Below are positions 34,801 to 42,572 of a DNA stretch of 51,395 nucleotides, in pieces. Both the position numbers and the translations under genes were made by a program. This stretch comes from Planctomycetaceae bacterium (GTDB taxonomy: Bacteria > Planctomycetota > Planctomycetia > Planctomycetales > Planctomycetaceae), in the NCBI GenBank assembly GCA_021732995.1, contig JAKFWA010000039.1:1-51395 (forward strand). Reading direction: 5' to 3'. Every line of letters begins with the position of its first letter. Within the stretch, counting starts at the first letter, position 1. Under the pieces are notes generated by a model. The model had not been told where the DNA came from. It worked only from the letters and a program-made list of their open reading frames with translations, and made no database searches.

Positions 34801-36592
34801 GGCGCGTCTCAATGCCGCGATGAAGCAGCCCGGTGCGGACGTGCTCAACAAGTTCGTGCGGGCTTATGGCTGGCATCCGGTCGCGCGGGAAGCCCGCTGG
34901 GAACTGGCAACGTCGGACCGGCTGGATCTAAAGGAACACTTCCTGGAGCGTGAGCGGCATCTGCTGTCACTGCGTGAGCAACCCGATCTGGCCGATGCGG
35001 CGGACGTGGCCTTGCTGGGTTTGTGGATCGAATCCGGTCGTTCAGCGGTGGCCGTCGGCATGTTTGATGAGATCGAACGCCGAGCGGGTTCGCGGCGGTT
35101 GAACGACGGCACGCTGGTGCGCGAGAAGCTCGCGCAGTTGAAGAATCTCGACAGCGTGAAGCAGGCCGCGAAGCCTGAACCGTGGGGCGCGGAAGCGAAG
35201 GTCTCCGCCGCGCCGCGCACGGAACCGACCAGTTATCCGGAGATCATCCCGGTGCTCGGTCCGATTAGTCCGGCGGTGCGCGGCTGGACCTTTGAGCGAG
35301 TGCTCTATCCGCCCGCCGGTATGAGCGTCTCGCCGCGGATGGAGATTCGAGCACTTGATGCCAACGGGCAGGCCCGCTGGACGCTGCCGCTGGAAGAGGA
35401 AGAACTCGGCACCCGCAACTGGGTCGGCATGAACCTCATCACGCACGGCCATCTGGCGGCGCTGTCCGGCAATGGCTTCGTGGTGATGCTGGATTTGTCG
35501 AAGGAAGACCGGCCGGCGGTACTGTGGGTCCGCAACGTGCTGGACTTCGCGGCGGCGTATGGTCCGGCCCTGGCCGCCGAGATGTCCTCTTCGTCAGCGA
35601 TTGATGTGGCTCGCAAATCGCGCTGGCAGGTCCAACTGCGCATGCTGCATCTGCGGCAGTTCTATACGGGCTCGGCCGATGTGCTGACGAGCGACCGGCT
35701 GCTGTACCGCACGGACTCGCAACTGATCGCCGTTGACGCGCTGACCGGGCAGCCGCTCTGGAGCCGTTCAGACATCCCGACCGAGGCCCGTCTCATCAGC
35801 GACGAACAGCATGTGGTCGCCCTGCGCGATGGCAAGCCTTCACAAGTGCTGCGGCTGGCGGATGGCGAACTTGTCGGTGTGCCGCTGCAGCCACTGTATC
35901 ACGATCACCTGACGTCGCGCGGCTGCGAACTGGTGCTGTGGCACACTGGTCTGCGCCAGACGGAACTGATCAAGAGCGACGCTCGCACCAACAAGCTGTT
36001 GTGGAAGCGTGAGTATCCCGGCCGCGCCGCGGTGCAGATCGTCGATCATGAACTGATCTTCGTGCTGGACCCCAATGGTTGGCTGGAATGTCTGGATGCG
36101 GCGTCAACGTCCGCGGAACCGATCTTCCGGCAACGGCTGGCGTCGTCGATCACTGCGAAGTACATGCACGTGTTGCCGAGTCGCGACGGTTACGTCGTGC
36201 TCACCGACAGCAAGACGACGATTGATCGCCCCGAGTGGACTCAATGGCCGCAGCCGAGTCGCGACCAGTCGACCGTGCAGGGCACGATCTTTGGTCTGGC
36301 GAAAGATGGCAGCCTGAAATGGTCCGCCGAAACTCGGCATCAGGAAGTTGTGCTGGGCCAGCCGCGCGAAGTGCCAGTGGTGCTGCTGTCCGTGCCGATC
36401 ATGTCCATCGCCGATGCGGGCAATTCACGAGCCCCGCGACGCACCGTCCAGATCCTGGACCGCCGCTCGGGCGACATCCTGTTCAACGAAGCGGCTATTC
36501 CCGTCGGCGATTTCAACGGCGTGCACGTGCTGCCCGAGAAGAAACGCATCGATTTGAAGTATTCCCTTCAAACCATCGCGATTCAGTTTTAA
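31805..36592 (+). CDS. Giant secreted PQQ-like beta-propeller protein with helical central region
   Basis: 1,595 residues from the ATG at 31805, which has AAGGA 7 bases upstream. A signal peptide hydrophobic core lies at about residues 27-47, ending STAVAQG. A helical repeat region (about 60-290) leads to a first beta-propeller built from PQQ-enzyme repeats (GAVKWEASAV, GRTEWEVGA, TGKELWAEQ, GELRWRVPRG). A second TPR-like helical stretch follows (about 835-1110), then a second propeller (GQARWTLPL, TGQPLWSRSD, NKLLWKREYPG, DGSLKWSAE). No PQQ-dependent catalytic residues are visible, so it is more likely a BamB-like binding scaffold. A palindromic repeat lies in frame just before the signal peptide core. 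Confidence 0.88.
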   Translation: MATQPALCLKHFSSPRPSSLGRGERIALWVLVVLLMSMLVASASTAVAQGTADVIPLNRLRLYEPNRVLGNMRLTGNMNKAIAVLSDPEADAVLLKQAIGELQSIISGTEDAFVSLTPPDPTVRFGTGDDLPPLRAAKQVAEEVLSQLPDKGREVYELTHGGEATDLLKRGREGDIAALRELSHLYLNTDAGIEGSYLLASAALDAGRRSEAYALLRRLLKSAPARRRHDPALTLKYAFVCQHLGEADEAQKIVATLSPQDLVRLPAELKTQDGKVALEKLSTLGGKATAIDEAVTSWTHFLGSASRASRATAGLPSEQRLWDRSTLGVREEATPEGLKSFRYVQNADPDVEWAPPTPWTEAELAAAIQVGHEWLVSRERQSRGVTLPASHPLVLNGLAIVRTLSRVTAINLKTGAVKWEASAVDPAFADLFAVGNRWDYLRARVNDEFFVSPLQKFQQGYLESRTRVDRTVGTLSSDGRLVFFLDACGVPDPRNVQPTYGTKAMVPQTWNRLCAVSLATGRTEWEVGAPSQHQDDSPVGEFFLGAPTFANGLLYALNETTQALRLICLDPATGKELWAEQICIPYDSVDGAALRRVAACSPTYVDGLLICPTASGFLCAYDPVARRLRWSYGYRTLISSQEERGFPVGRGQVTQLSFDGLADTNRWQESSIHASQTSLVAAQVDSNTLHCVNAITGELRWRVPRGDGLYVACIAGDQIIVVGERDVRSIRLSDGTDAWKVPLGERVPSGRALRVGMALHVPVGIRESRSNPDDAEPTEEHVAGLMTIDVRDGRLIAMTRGPRDWLFGNLAAGDGYLVSQSCDRVTAFPAVQDIEEKIATQLAANGKDAAALAQRGRLRLFEQREAEGLADLVTSLKAQPNQQVRELLVDVAMERMRRGHSSPDEITQLLSDIELPLDSQRRLIELEAEILTSKGQPLVALRRLMRLVENSPADDRIATQRGAVKYYKSQILSSLLATTYRQAVAAGLPELKAFDDEVQARLNAAMKQPGADVLNKFVRAYGWHPVAREARWELATSDRLDLKEHFLERERHLLSLREQPDLADAADVALLGLWIESGRSAVAVGMFDEIERRAGSRRLNDGTLVREKLAQLKNLDSVKQAAKPEPWGAEAKVSAAPRTEPTSYPEIIPVLGPISPAVRGWTFERVLYPPAGMSVSPRMEIRALDANGQARWTLPLEEEELGTRNWVGMNLITHGHLAALSGNGFVVMLDLSKEDRPAVLWVRNVLDFAAAYGPALAAEMSSSSAIDVARKSRWQVQLRMLHLRQFYTGSADVLTSDRLLYRTDSQLIAVDALTGQPLWSRSDIPTEARLISDEQHVVALRDGKPSQVLRLADGELVGVPLQPLYHDHLTSRGCELVLWHTGLRQTELIKSDARTNKLLWKREYPGRAAVQIVDHELIFVLDPNGWLECLDAASTSAEPIFRQRLASSITAKYMHVLPSRDGYVVLTDSKTTIDRPEWTQWPQPSRDQSTVQGTIFGLAKDGSLKWSAETRHQEVVLGQPREVPVVLLSVPIMSIADAGNSRAPRRTVQILDRRSGDILFNEAAIPVGDFNGVHVLPEKKRIDLKYSLQTIAIQF
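31843..31876. repeat. CTCCCCTCGCCCC palindrome inside the 5' end of the PQQ giant gene
   Basis: Perfect 15-base arms ctcccctcgccccag (31843-31857) and ctggggcgaggggag (31862-31876) enclose a 4-base loop. The element is read in frame as SSPRPSSLGRGE, which becomes the basic n-region of the signal peptide. It would also form a very stable hairpin 38 bases after the start codon. The sequence ggggagagga at its end resembles a ribosome binding site and is followed by TTG at 31886, a possible alternative start. Confidence 0.88.
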
Positions 36593-36618
36593 TTGCTGCC
36601 AGGCAGTCTTATAGGGCT

Positions 36619-36671
36619 GACAATCCTGTCCGCCATTTGACGACCTGCGGACAATGACGGACAGGATTGTC
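36619..36671. repeat. Paired GGACAATCCTGTCC repeat between convergent genes
   Basis: Perfect 14-base arms gacaatcctgtccg (36619-36632) and cggacaggattgtc (36658-36671) flank a 25-base loop. The hairpin lies between the stops of the PQQ giant (36592, plus) and the membrane protein gene (36680, minus), so it may stop transcription from both sides. There is no T-run. Confidence 0.82.
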
Positions 36672-36679
36672 CGTCCTAC

Positions 36680-37312
36680 TCAGGTTGATTGCAGTTCGAG
36701 ATCCGCATTCGCCCACTTGGCGATGATTCCGCCCAGCCATTCAGTGTCCTCATAGGGCAGGCGCCACAGGATCGAACGGGGTCGAAATTGCGGCAGGCGA
36801 TAGATCCAGGAACTCTCTTTGTCCGGTTCGGAGTCAGCTCCGCGAATCAACACGAGCTGCAGGTTCCAGGTTGGCACAGTTTCATAGTCGTAGATACGGC
36901 CACTCACTTGCCTGACCAGGCTGATCGACTCCCGAGGGATCACCCACCGCTGCGAGATACCAAACAACTGAGTGTCAATTTCCAGCCGGTTCGCTGTCAG
37001 TCGGAACGTTTTGCGGCTCCAGTAAGAATAGGCCAACCAGCACGCAAGCAACACGGCGACCGGCGCAAGTAAGCGACAGAGATCAAAAGCCGGAAAGCGT
37101 TCATTCGGTGCTGCTGCAGCGATCATCCAAACCAGAAACCCCGAGATGGCCGCCAACGAGATGAAGGTGACCCAGATGGCATGGTTCAGATCGCGAGTAC
37201 CGTCTCTCACGTGGTGAATCACACACTCGTCCGGCCCGGCCTCAACCGAGAAGCGTTCTTGAGTAGTCTGTTCTGAGATCGCGGGTTCCATAATCAGACT
37301 CTGCGACTGCAT
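36680..37312 (-). CDS. Two-helix membrane protein with PH-like domain, function unknown
   Basis: 210 residues. Two transmembrane helices lie at about 45-66 and 75-96 (HAIWVTFISLAAISGFLVW and RLLAPVAVLLACWLAY). A beta-rich cytoplasmic part follows (about 98-200, KTFRLTANRLEIDTQLFGIS, WVIPRESISLVRQV) that resembles bacterial PH/bPH2-type domains. The family assignment is an inference from layout. It starts 13 bases after the gluzincin gene, so the two are almost surely one operon. An internal ATG at 37291 is an alternative start. Confidence 0.75.
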   Translation of the reverse strand: MQSQSLIMEPAISEQTTQERFSVEAGPDECVIHHVRDGTRDLNHAIWVTFISLAAISGFLVWMIAAAAPNERFPAFDLCRLLAPVAVLLACWLAYSYWSRKTFRLTANRLEIDTQLFGISQRWVIPRESISLVRQVSGRIYDYETVPTWNLQLVLIRGADSEPDKESSWIYRLPQFRPRSILWRLPYEDTEWLGGIIAKWANADLELQST

Positions 37313-37325
37313 GCCAAGTTCTTGC

Positions 37326-38903
37326 TCATGGTATCAGATCGGCTACGCCGATGCGGCGGCCGTAGAGCTTGGCGAGATCCTGATGAGTTAATTGGTACGC
37401 ATCCTTGAGCGCCGCTTCTTCGCTCATCCCTTCCTTGATACCTGTAAAGAAGCGGCGAAAGCGGACGGGATCAATTTCGATCAGGCCGTCCACAATCGTG
37501 GACGCGATTCCATAATTATCACCCGCGATTTGTTCCTTGAGAAAGAAGCCGTCCAGTGTTTTCTGCTTCTGAATCAGCGTGGCTGATTGCGCCCGGCGAC
37601 TGCTCACGTTGTCGCTTTTGACGATCCGGTCAGAGATCCAGTCGGCCATGCCTTCATTCAGCCAGGATGATGCTCGAATATTGGAACGATACCGCGCTAC
37701 GAATCCATGCGATGTCTCATGCACCAGGGCCGAGGCAAAGTGGTCAGTCAGGTTGCCGCGCCACACTGAGATCACGACTTGCCCGTCGTTCTCGACATGA
37801 CAGATGCCCTGCGAATTGCGGGTATCATGCATATTCTTCATGAAGTCTTTTTCGAAGCGGGCGAAGTCCGGCTGGTTCTGAAATGCCACTATCAGGCATT
37901 TACCGCCCCAGATGTTCTTGCCCAGCGGAATAGCAAACGCACGGCACATGTCGTCGTACAGCGTATCCACATACTTGAGATACTTCTGGGCGTTCGCCGC
38001 ATCCAGATCTGTGAGCAGCAGGTAGTACTTCGTTTCTGCCGTCCGTAGTGAACTTTTTGGAAACTGGGATTTGACGGAGGTCAGAAAGTCTCGGCCTTTC
38101 TGTACGCGCCCGGCAACCTCTTCCGGTGTCAGGTATTCCCAAAACTTGCCGCCCTGCTTGATCACGCGCTGCTCGATCTCTTCAGCCGCCTGCAAGCGCT
38201 TCTCGCGCTTCTCTTTATCAAACATGAGCAGGCGAGCGGTGCGATCATATGTCAGGTCGAGGGAGATATCGTCTACCAGCAAATCTTCCAGCAACGCACC
38301 TTGATACACCTTGGGAGCGAGTGTGCCGCTTTTCACTCTGAGACTGACCAGTCCCTTGGGTTTCGCACGGATCTCAGTACTGACCACGACGGCGTCAACC
38401 ACCCATTGATCATCCTTCAACCGCAGATCGACATGACGCCCGACAAGTTCAGTGATGTCCGGAGCGTTGCGAGTGCTGACGAGTACAAAGCGAATCTGCT
38501 CCGGTGACTCGACTTCGATAGCCGGTAGTCTGACTCCGCCTGGAGCCATCTCGCGCAGCACGCCGGTGACCTCGACCGTCTTGTTCCAGAAATGCAGGTT
38601 GGCCTTCTTGATCCCCTGGGCCGCCAATGCCTCGATCGCCTTCGGCCTTAGATAGACCTGCAAGTTGCCGGGCGCGTTCCATTCGCTGAGCGAATTCAGC
38701 ACCTGCGAGTCTCCTGCACCGCCAATGGAGGTCACGCTCATGCGAACGCGAACCTGCCTGCCGACATATTTCAGACCATCCGCCGGAGCGATTGTCGGAA
38801 TCTGCGGTTCCTGGGCGATAGCGGCGGGATTAATGAGCAGCAGAGCAATGCTGCAGAGGACTGAGCCCGCGAAATACACGACGGAAGAGATGCATCGCTG
38901 CAT
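37326..38903 (-). CDS. Secreted zinc metalloprotease (gluzincin) with N-terminal OB-like region
   Basis: 525 residues from the ATG at 38903. The longer frame upstream lies over repeats and is Arg-rich, whereas this start gives a normal signal peptide (about 1-30, ending AAIAQEP). The N-terminal part (about 38-210) has two similar beta-rich segments (YVGRQVRVRMSVTSI and LVGRHVDLRLKDDQW) that look like OB folds. The C-terminal half carries the zinc motif HETSH (His395, Glu396, His399) and NEGMADW with third ligand Glu417, typical of peptidase-MA gluzincins. It should cleave peptides outside the cytoplasm. It forms an operon with the membrane protein gene 13 bases downstream. Confidence 0.85.
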   Translation of the reverse strand: MQRCISSVVYFAGSVLCSIALLLINPAAIAQEPQIPTIAPADGLKYVGRQVRVRMSVTSIGGAGDSQVLNSLSEWNAPGNLQVYLRPKAIEALAAQGIKKANLHFWNKTVEVTGVLREMAPGGVRLPAIEVESPEQIRFVLVSTRNAPDITELVGRHVDLRLKDDQWVVDAVVVSTEIRAKPKGLVSLRVKSGTLAPKVYQGALLEDLLVDDISLDLTYDRTARLLMFDKEKREKRLQAAEEIEQRVIKQGGKFWEYLTPEEVAGRVQKGRDFLTSVKSQFPKSSLRTAETKYYLLLTDLDAANAQKYLKYVDTLYDDMCRAFAIPLGKNIWGGKCLIVAFQNQPDFARFEKDFMKNMHDTRNSQGICHVENDGQVVISVWRGNLTDHFASALVHETSHGFVARYRSNIRASSWLNEGMADWISDRIVKSDNVSSRRAQSATLIQKQKTLDGFFLKEQIAGDNYGIASTIVDGLIEIDPVRFRRFFTGIKEGMSEEAALKDAYQLTHQDLAKLYGRRIGVADLIP

Positions 38904-39031
38904 GGCCCGCGATCCTGTGCCAAGGAACTTCCCGACGACGCACTGAACGCAACTGACTGACTTTAGCTGCGGTTCACTCGTCCTGTCTCGATAGTGGCAG
39001 ACATTTCCGCAAACGCGGGTGATGCCGACTC

Positions 39032-39116
39032 GGGTGGCACGCCCAGAGCGTAGCGATGGGCGTGGGCGCCGGAACGCCGCAGCCACGCCCTTTCCGATGG
39101 TGAGGGCGTGCCACCC
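39032..39116. repeat. Palindromic element of the GGGTGGCACGCCC family
   Basis: Outer perfect arms gggtggcacgccc (39032-39044) and gggcgtgccaccc (39104-39116). Inner gggcgtgg/ccacgccc arms at about 39058-39065 and 39083-39090 give a nested, cruciform-like structure. A shorter relative lies at 48340-48372. Confidence 0.82.
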
Positions 39117-39130
39117 TCCTCGTCAGCGTT

Positions 39131-39155
39131 TCGGCGGACAGGATTGTCCGCCCTA
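39131..39155. repeat. Solo copy of the GGCGGACAGGATTGTCC repeat
   Basis: The sequence tcggcggacaggattgtccg followed by ccctac is identical over its core to the copy at 30321-30346, including the trailing ccctac, apart from one base (cca instead of ccg). Confidence 0.75.
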
Positions 39156-39426
39156 CAGCGGAACTTGAGCGAAAATCGCCAGCAGCGGGAAAACTCCAGC
39201 GCGCGGGGGCTGTGGTTATTCCGGTCTTGCGTGTCACGGAGACCTCTCGGATTGCCGGGGTCGTGTTCAACGTGTGCGTGGTGCCGGGGGAGGCTGGCAG
39301 AGCGGAGACCGGGCGTGCAGGGGGTCGATACCCGATGCGTCGGTTGTGAAGGCTCGGCCCGCCGGTTGAGTCCTCTCAGCCGTCACATCCACATGAAAAC
39401 GACACCTCAGGATTGACCAACCCGCG

Positions 39427-39753
39427 ATGGAACGAGACGCCGCAATGACCGTGCGCGAGGATGCCATTTCGACGCTGGCAGAGCTCCGAGCCTTCGTGCA
39501 CCAGACGCTGTGTGAAAAAGAGAATCTGGTCCCCGAACAGTTCCGCATGCGCGAGATGGAGCTTCGCCGCTGCGGACAGCCGTGCGGCATTCAGTTTTCT
39601 CTTTTCGGCCCGCGTCAGGTGCGACTGTCGGCTGTGTGGGCTGCGGACAAGAACCAGCTCTACTTCTACGACGCAGCGGGCGTCCGTTTTCAGAAGTTGC
39701 AGCTCCGTTTGAGGTTCCAGCTGGACGGGGCGGATGGCATCAATGCCGCCTGA
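39427..39753 (+). CDS. Small protein of unknown function
   Basis: 108 residues; a second ATG at 39445 would give 102. It has a helical start (ISTLAELRAFVHQTLCEKE) and a beta-rich second half, FGPRQVRLSAVWAADKNQLY followed by FYDAAG, with four cysteines or so spread without an obvious metal-binding pattern. No signal peptide or membrane helix. I do not recognise the family. It stands alone upstream of GAPDH with a gap of about 360 bases. The minus strand has an overlapping frame of similar length, but the plus-strand product has a more ordinary composition. Confidence 0.6.
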   Translation: MERDAAMTVREDAISTLAELRAFVHQTLCEKENLVPEQFRMREMELRRCGQPCGIQFSLFGPRQVRLSAVWAADKNQLYFYDAAGVRFQKLQLRLRFQLDGADGINAA

Positions 39754-40117
39754 TGTGATCGCCGAGCGACGTTTTGAGAAACCGCAAGGCACTGCTACCA
39801 TTCGTCACATCAATGTCAAAATTGCGCTGTTTGGCGAGCTGGTGCGAGGTTTCAGACGTGCGCGTCTGTTTGAAACGGCCAGCAACGTGGTGACCCAGGG
39901 AAAGGTCGCCTCCATCTGACGAAAGCGTCGCAGAGCAGTCCCCCTGCCGTGCGTCGCCGCTTCGTTGAGGCAAACCGCGTCGTTTGTCACAGCGTCGTAG
40001 TCGTAAACCGCGATCGGTCGTCAGGCCGGTCGCTCCACGTGCTCACTGATCCGATGCCAGCCCACTCGCGGCGGCCGCGGTCAACTTACTCATCTCTATT
40101 GTAGGAAATCACGAGTC
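39754..40117. other. Spacer upstream of GAPDH, no gene recognised
   Basis: About 360 bases. The GAPDH promoter and a probable long 5' untranslated region should lie here. GTAGGA at about 40101-40106, some 12 bases before the ATG, is a weak ribosome binding site. No riboswitch motif or repeat family seen elsewhere in the window was found. Confidence 0.5.
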
Positions 40118-41194
40118 ATGGCAGTGAAGGTTGCAATCAATGGTTTTGGCCGTATCGGACGGCTGGTGTTCCGCGCTCTGGTCGAACAGGGTCTTGTCGG
40201 TAAAGAAGTTCAAGTCGTCGCCGTCGGTGACATCGTTCCCGCCGACAACCTCGCCTACCTGCTGAAGTACGATTCCACCCAGGGCCGCTTCAATGGCCAG
40301 GTCAGCCACGCCACGAGCGACGAAGAAGCCGCTGCTGCCAAGGCCGCGAGCCGCGAAGCCAATCCAGACGTCTTGCTGGTCAACGGTGCTCCGATCCGCG
40401 TTGTGTCCGCCAAGGATCCTTCCGGTCTGCCGTGGAAGGCGATGGGCGTTGATATCGTCATCGAATGCACCGGCCTGTTCACCGAAGCTGCCAAGGCCAA
40501 GGGCCACATGGACGCTGGTGCCAAGAAGGTCATCATCTCCGCTCCGGCCAAGAACGAAGACATCACCATTGTGATGGGCGTGAACGACGACAAGTACGAT
40601 CCCGCCAAGCACAACATCATCTCCAACGCTTCGTGCACGACCAACTGCCTCGCGCCGGTGGTCCACGTGCTGCTGAAGGAAGGTTTCGGTATTCAGGAAG
40701 GTCTGATGACGACGGTGCACTCCTACACCGCCACTCAGAAGACCGTCGACGGACCCAGCCGCAAGGACTGGAAGGGTGGCCGCAGCGCTGCGATCAACAT
40801 CATCCCGTCGACCACCGGTGCCGCGAAGGCTTGCGCGCTGGTCTGCCCCGAAGTGAAGGGCAAGCTGACCGGTATGTCGTTCCGCGTTCCGACTCCGACC
40901 GTGTCGGTCGTCGACCTGACCGTCAAGACCGTCAAGGAAACCAGCTACAAGGAAATCTGCGAAGCGATGACCCGCGCCAGCCAGACGTACCTCAAGGGCG
41001 TGCTGGAAGTGACCTCGGACGAAGTTGTGTCGAGCGACTTCATCCACAGCCAGGCTTCGTCGATTTTAGACGTCGGCTCGGGTATCGAACTCAACAGCAC
41101 GTTCTTCAAGCTGGTGAGCTGGTACGACAACGAGTGGGGCTACAGCAACCGCGTCGGCGACCTGCTGAAGCTGATCATCAGCAAGGGTCTGTAA
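40118..41194 (+). CDS. gap: Glyceraldehyde-3-phosphate dehydrogenase, type I
   Basis: 358 residues. The NAD-binding GFGRIGR motif lies at 9-15. The catalytic cysteine is in [12 protein letters not shown] (Cys173) and the general base in [10 protein letters not shown] (His201). It oxidises glyceraldehyde-3-phosphate to 1,3-bisphosphoglycerate in glycolysis. The length exceeds the usual 330-340 because of an Ala/Glu-rich insertion at about 63-87 ([20 protein letters not shown]) in the loop before the VNG strand. Codon use is noticeably biased to C-ending codons, as expected for a highly expressed gene. An intrinsic terminator follows, so it is a single-gene unit. Confidence 0.97.
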   Translation: MAVKVAINGFGRIGRLVFRALVEQGLVGKEVQVVAVGDIVPADNLAYLLKYDSTQGRFNGQVSHATSDEEAAAAKAASREANPDVLLVNGAPIRVVSAKDPSGLPWKAMGVDIVIECTGLFTEAAKAKGHMDAGAKKVIISAPAKNEDITIVMGVNDDKYDPAKHNIISNASCTTNCLAPVVHVLLKEGFGIQEGLMTTVHSYTATQKTVDGPSRKDWKGGRSAAINIIPSTTGAAKACALVCPEVKGKLTGMSFRVPTPTVSVVDLTVKTVKETSYKEICEAMTRASQTYLKGVLEVTSDEVVSSDFIHSQASSILDVGSGIELNSTFFKLVSWYDNEWGYSNRVGDLLKLIISKGL

Positions 41195-41228
41195 GACTTT
41201 TTGGTTTGATTTGCTGCTAGTGACAAAG

Positions 41229-41268
41229 AAGCCTGCCTGCCGTCCCTCGGTTGGCAGGCTTTTTGTTT
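41229..41268 (+). terminator. Intrinsic terminator after GAPDH
   Basis: Arms aagcctgcc (41229-41237) and ggcaggctt (41253-41261) are followed by tttgttttc. The gene upstream ends at 41194. The following 230 bases up to the PfkB gene contain no recognised gene or repeat. Confidence 0.88.
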
Positions 41269-41500
41269 TCAGGGGTTGAGGATCAGGGGATAGGGATTAG
41301 AGAAAAGCGATCGGCCGGAAGAGGGGTACGAGCCAATCACCTGTTCGTGATCTACACTCGCTTGACCCAACGTACGGGACCGCTCGCCACTAGCGTTTTG
41401 CGGCTCAGAGCTGGTCCTGTTAGATCGGCAGAGCACTGACTGTTGTCGGGAACTTACGTTCAGAATACGTGCACGTCGCAGTTGTTGAGGAACGCAGAAT

Positions 41501-42427
41501 ATGTCAGCCACGTGGCGAGTGATTGGGTTGGGTGAAGTGCTGTGGGATTTGTTTCCCGATTCACGACAGCCGGGTGGGGCGACGGCAAATGTCGCGTTTC
41601 ACGCGGCTCAACTGGGCTGTGCCGGAGCCGTGGTGTCGCGCGTCGGTCAGGATGCGCTGGGTGAAGAAATCGTGCGGTACCTTGCTGATCACGGGTTGGA
41701 CACATCCTCTATTCAGCAGGATGCCTCTGCACCGACCGGCATAGTGACCGTGGAGATGACGGATCTCGGGCATCGCTTCGTGATTCATGAAGACGTGGCG
41801 TGGGATCAACTGGAGTTCACGCCGCAGCTCCAACAGGCAATGGCGACCGCAAATGCGGTGTGCTTTGGCACGCTGGCTCAACGTTCGCCGAAGTCGCGCG
41901 AGGCCGTTCAACGCTGTCTGTTCGAGACGCCGGACGATTGCCTCATCGTGTTTGATATCAACATCCGGCAGCACTTCTACGACCGGGCGACGATCGAACG
42001 TTCGCTGCAGTCGGCGGATATCGTGAAGCTCAACGGCGACGAAGTGGAGTTGCTGGGGCCGATGCTGGGGCTATCAACGTCGGACCTGCCGCAGTTTGCG
42101 AGACAGATCTGTCAGCGGTTCGGGCCGCAGTTTGTGTGCATCACACGCGGCGCCGACGGCTGCCTGGTCGCCGGTCTGGATGAGCAGGTGGATATCCCCG
42201 GTCTGCCCGTGACCGTGGTTGATACCGTGGGTGCGGGTGATGCATTTACGGCGGCGCTGCTGGTGTCTCAACTGGAAGGCTGGCCGCTCCGACAGTCGGC
42301 CGAGTTCGCGAATCGAGTCGGCGCGCTGGTGGCCAGTCGCTCGGGAGCGATGCCGGATCTGAGGGCCGAGTATGCGGCGCTGCGGGCTGAGTTCCGCTCC
42401 GCCGAGTCGCATCACCAGCAACAGTAG
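41501..42427 (+). CDS. PfkB-family carbohydrate kinase (fructokinase-like)
   Basis: 308 residues. The N-terminal signature GEVLWDLFPDSRQPGGATAN (about 11-30) includes the substrate-binding PGGA. The C-terminal signature DTVGAGDAFTAAL has the catalytic base Asp247 within GAGD. It phosphorylates a sugar with ATP; the opening is most like bacterial fructokinases, but the exact sugar is not certain. Neighbouring GAPDH suggests central carbohydrate metabolism, although a terminator separates the two genes. Confidence 0.92.
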   Translation: MSATWRVIGLGEVLWDLFPDSRQPGGATANVAFHAAQLGCAGAVVSRVGQDALGEEIVRYLADHGLDTSSIQQDASAPTGIVTVEMTDLGHRFVIHEDVAWDQLEFTPQLQQAMATANAVCFGTLAQRSPKSREAVQRCLFETPDDCLIVFDINIRQHFYDRATIERSLQSADIVKLNGDEVELLGPMLGLSTSDLPQFARQICQRFGPQFVCITRGADGCLVAGLDEQVDIPGLPVTVVDTVGAGDAFTAALLVSQLEGWPLRQSAEFANRVGALVASRSGAMPDLRAEYAALRAEFRSAESHHQQQ

Positions 42428-42572
42428 CCGGGGTTATTCCGGATGTTGCGGGCTTGCCCGATGTGTCGTCTGCCCGATCACTCGCAAGTTCATGGAAGAA
42501 AACCAGATCGGGCTGCCGATCCCAACGAACAGCTTTTGCTGTGTCATTCGTTTGCCCCAAAGAGGTGCGTCC

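Larger units (their letters stand above)
38904..39426. other. Intergenic region rich in dispersed repeats
   Basis: About 520 bases between divergent genes, without a recognised gene. It holds a palindrome of the GTGGCACGCCC family (39032-39116) and a solo copy of the GGCGGACAGGATTGTCC repeat (39131-39155). The rest (39156-39426) has no structure that I can see. Confidence 0.6.

Noticed and set aside
40109-41047. Long minus-strand open frame opposite GAPDH
   Set aside because: Antisense of a highly biased coding sequence; Gly/Asp-rich pseudo-translation only.
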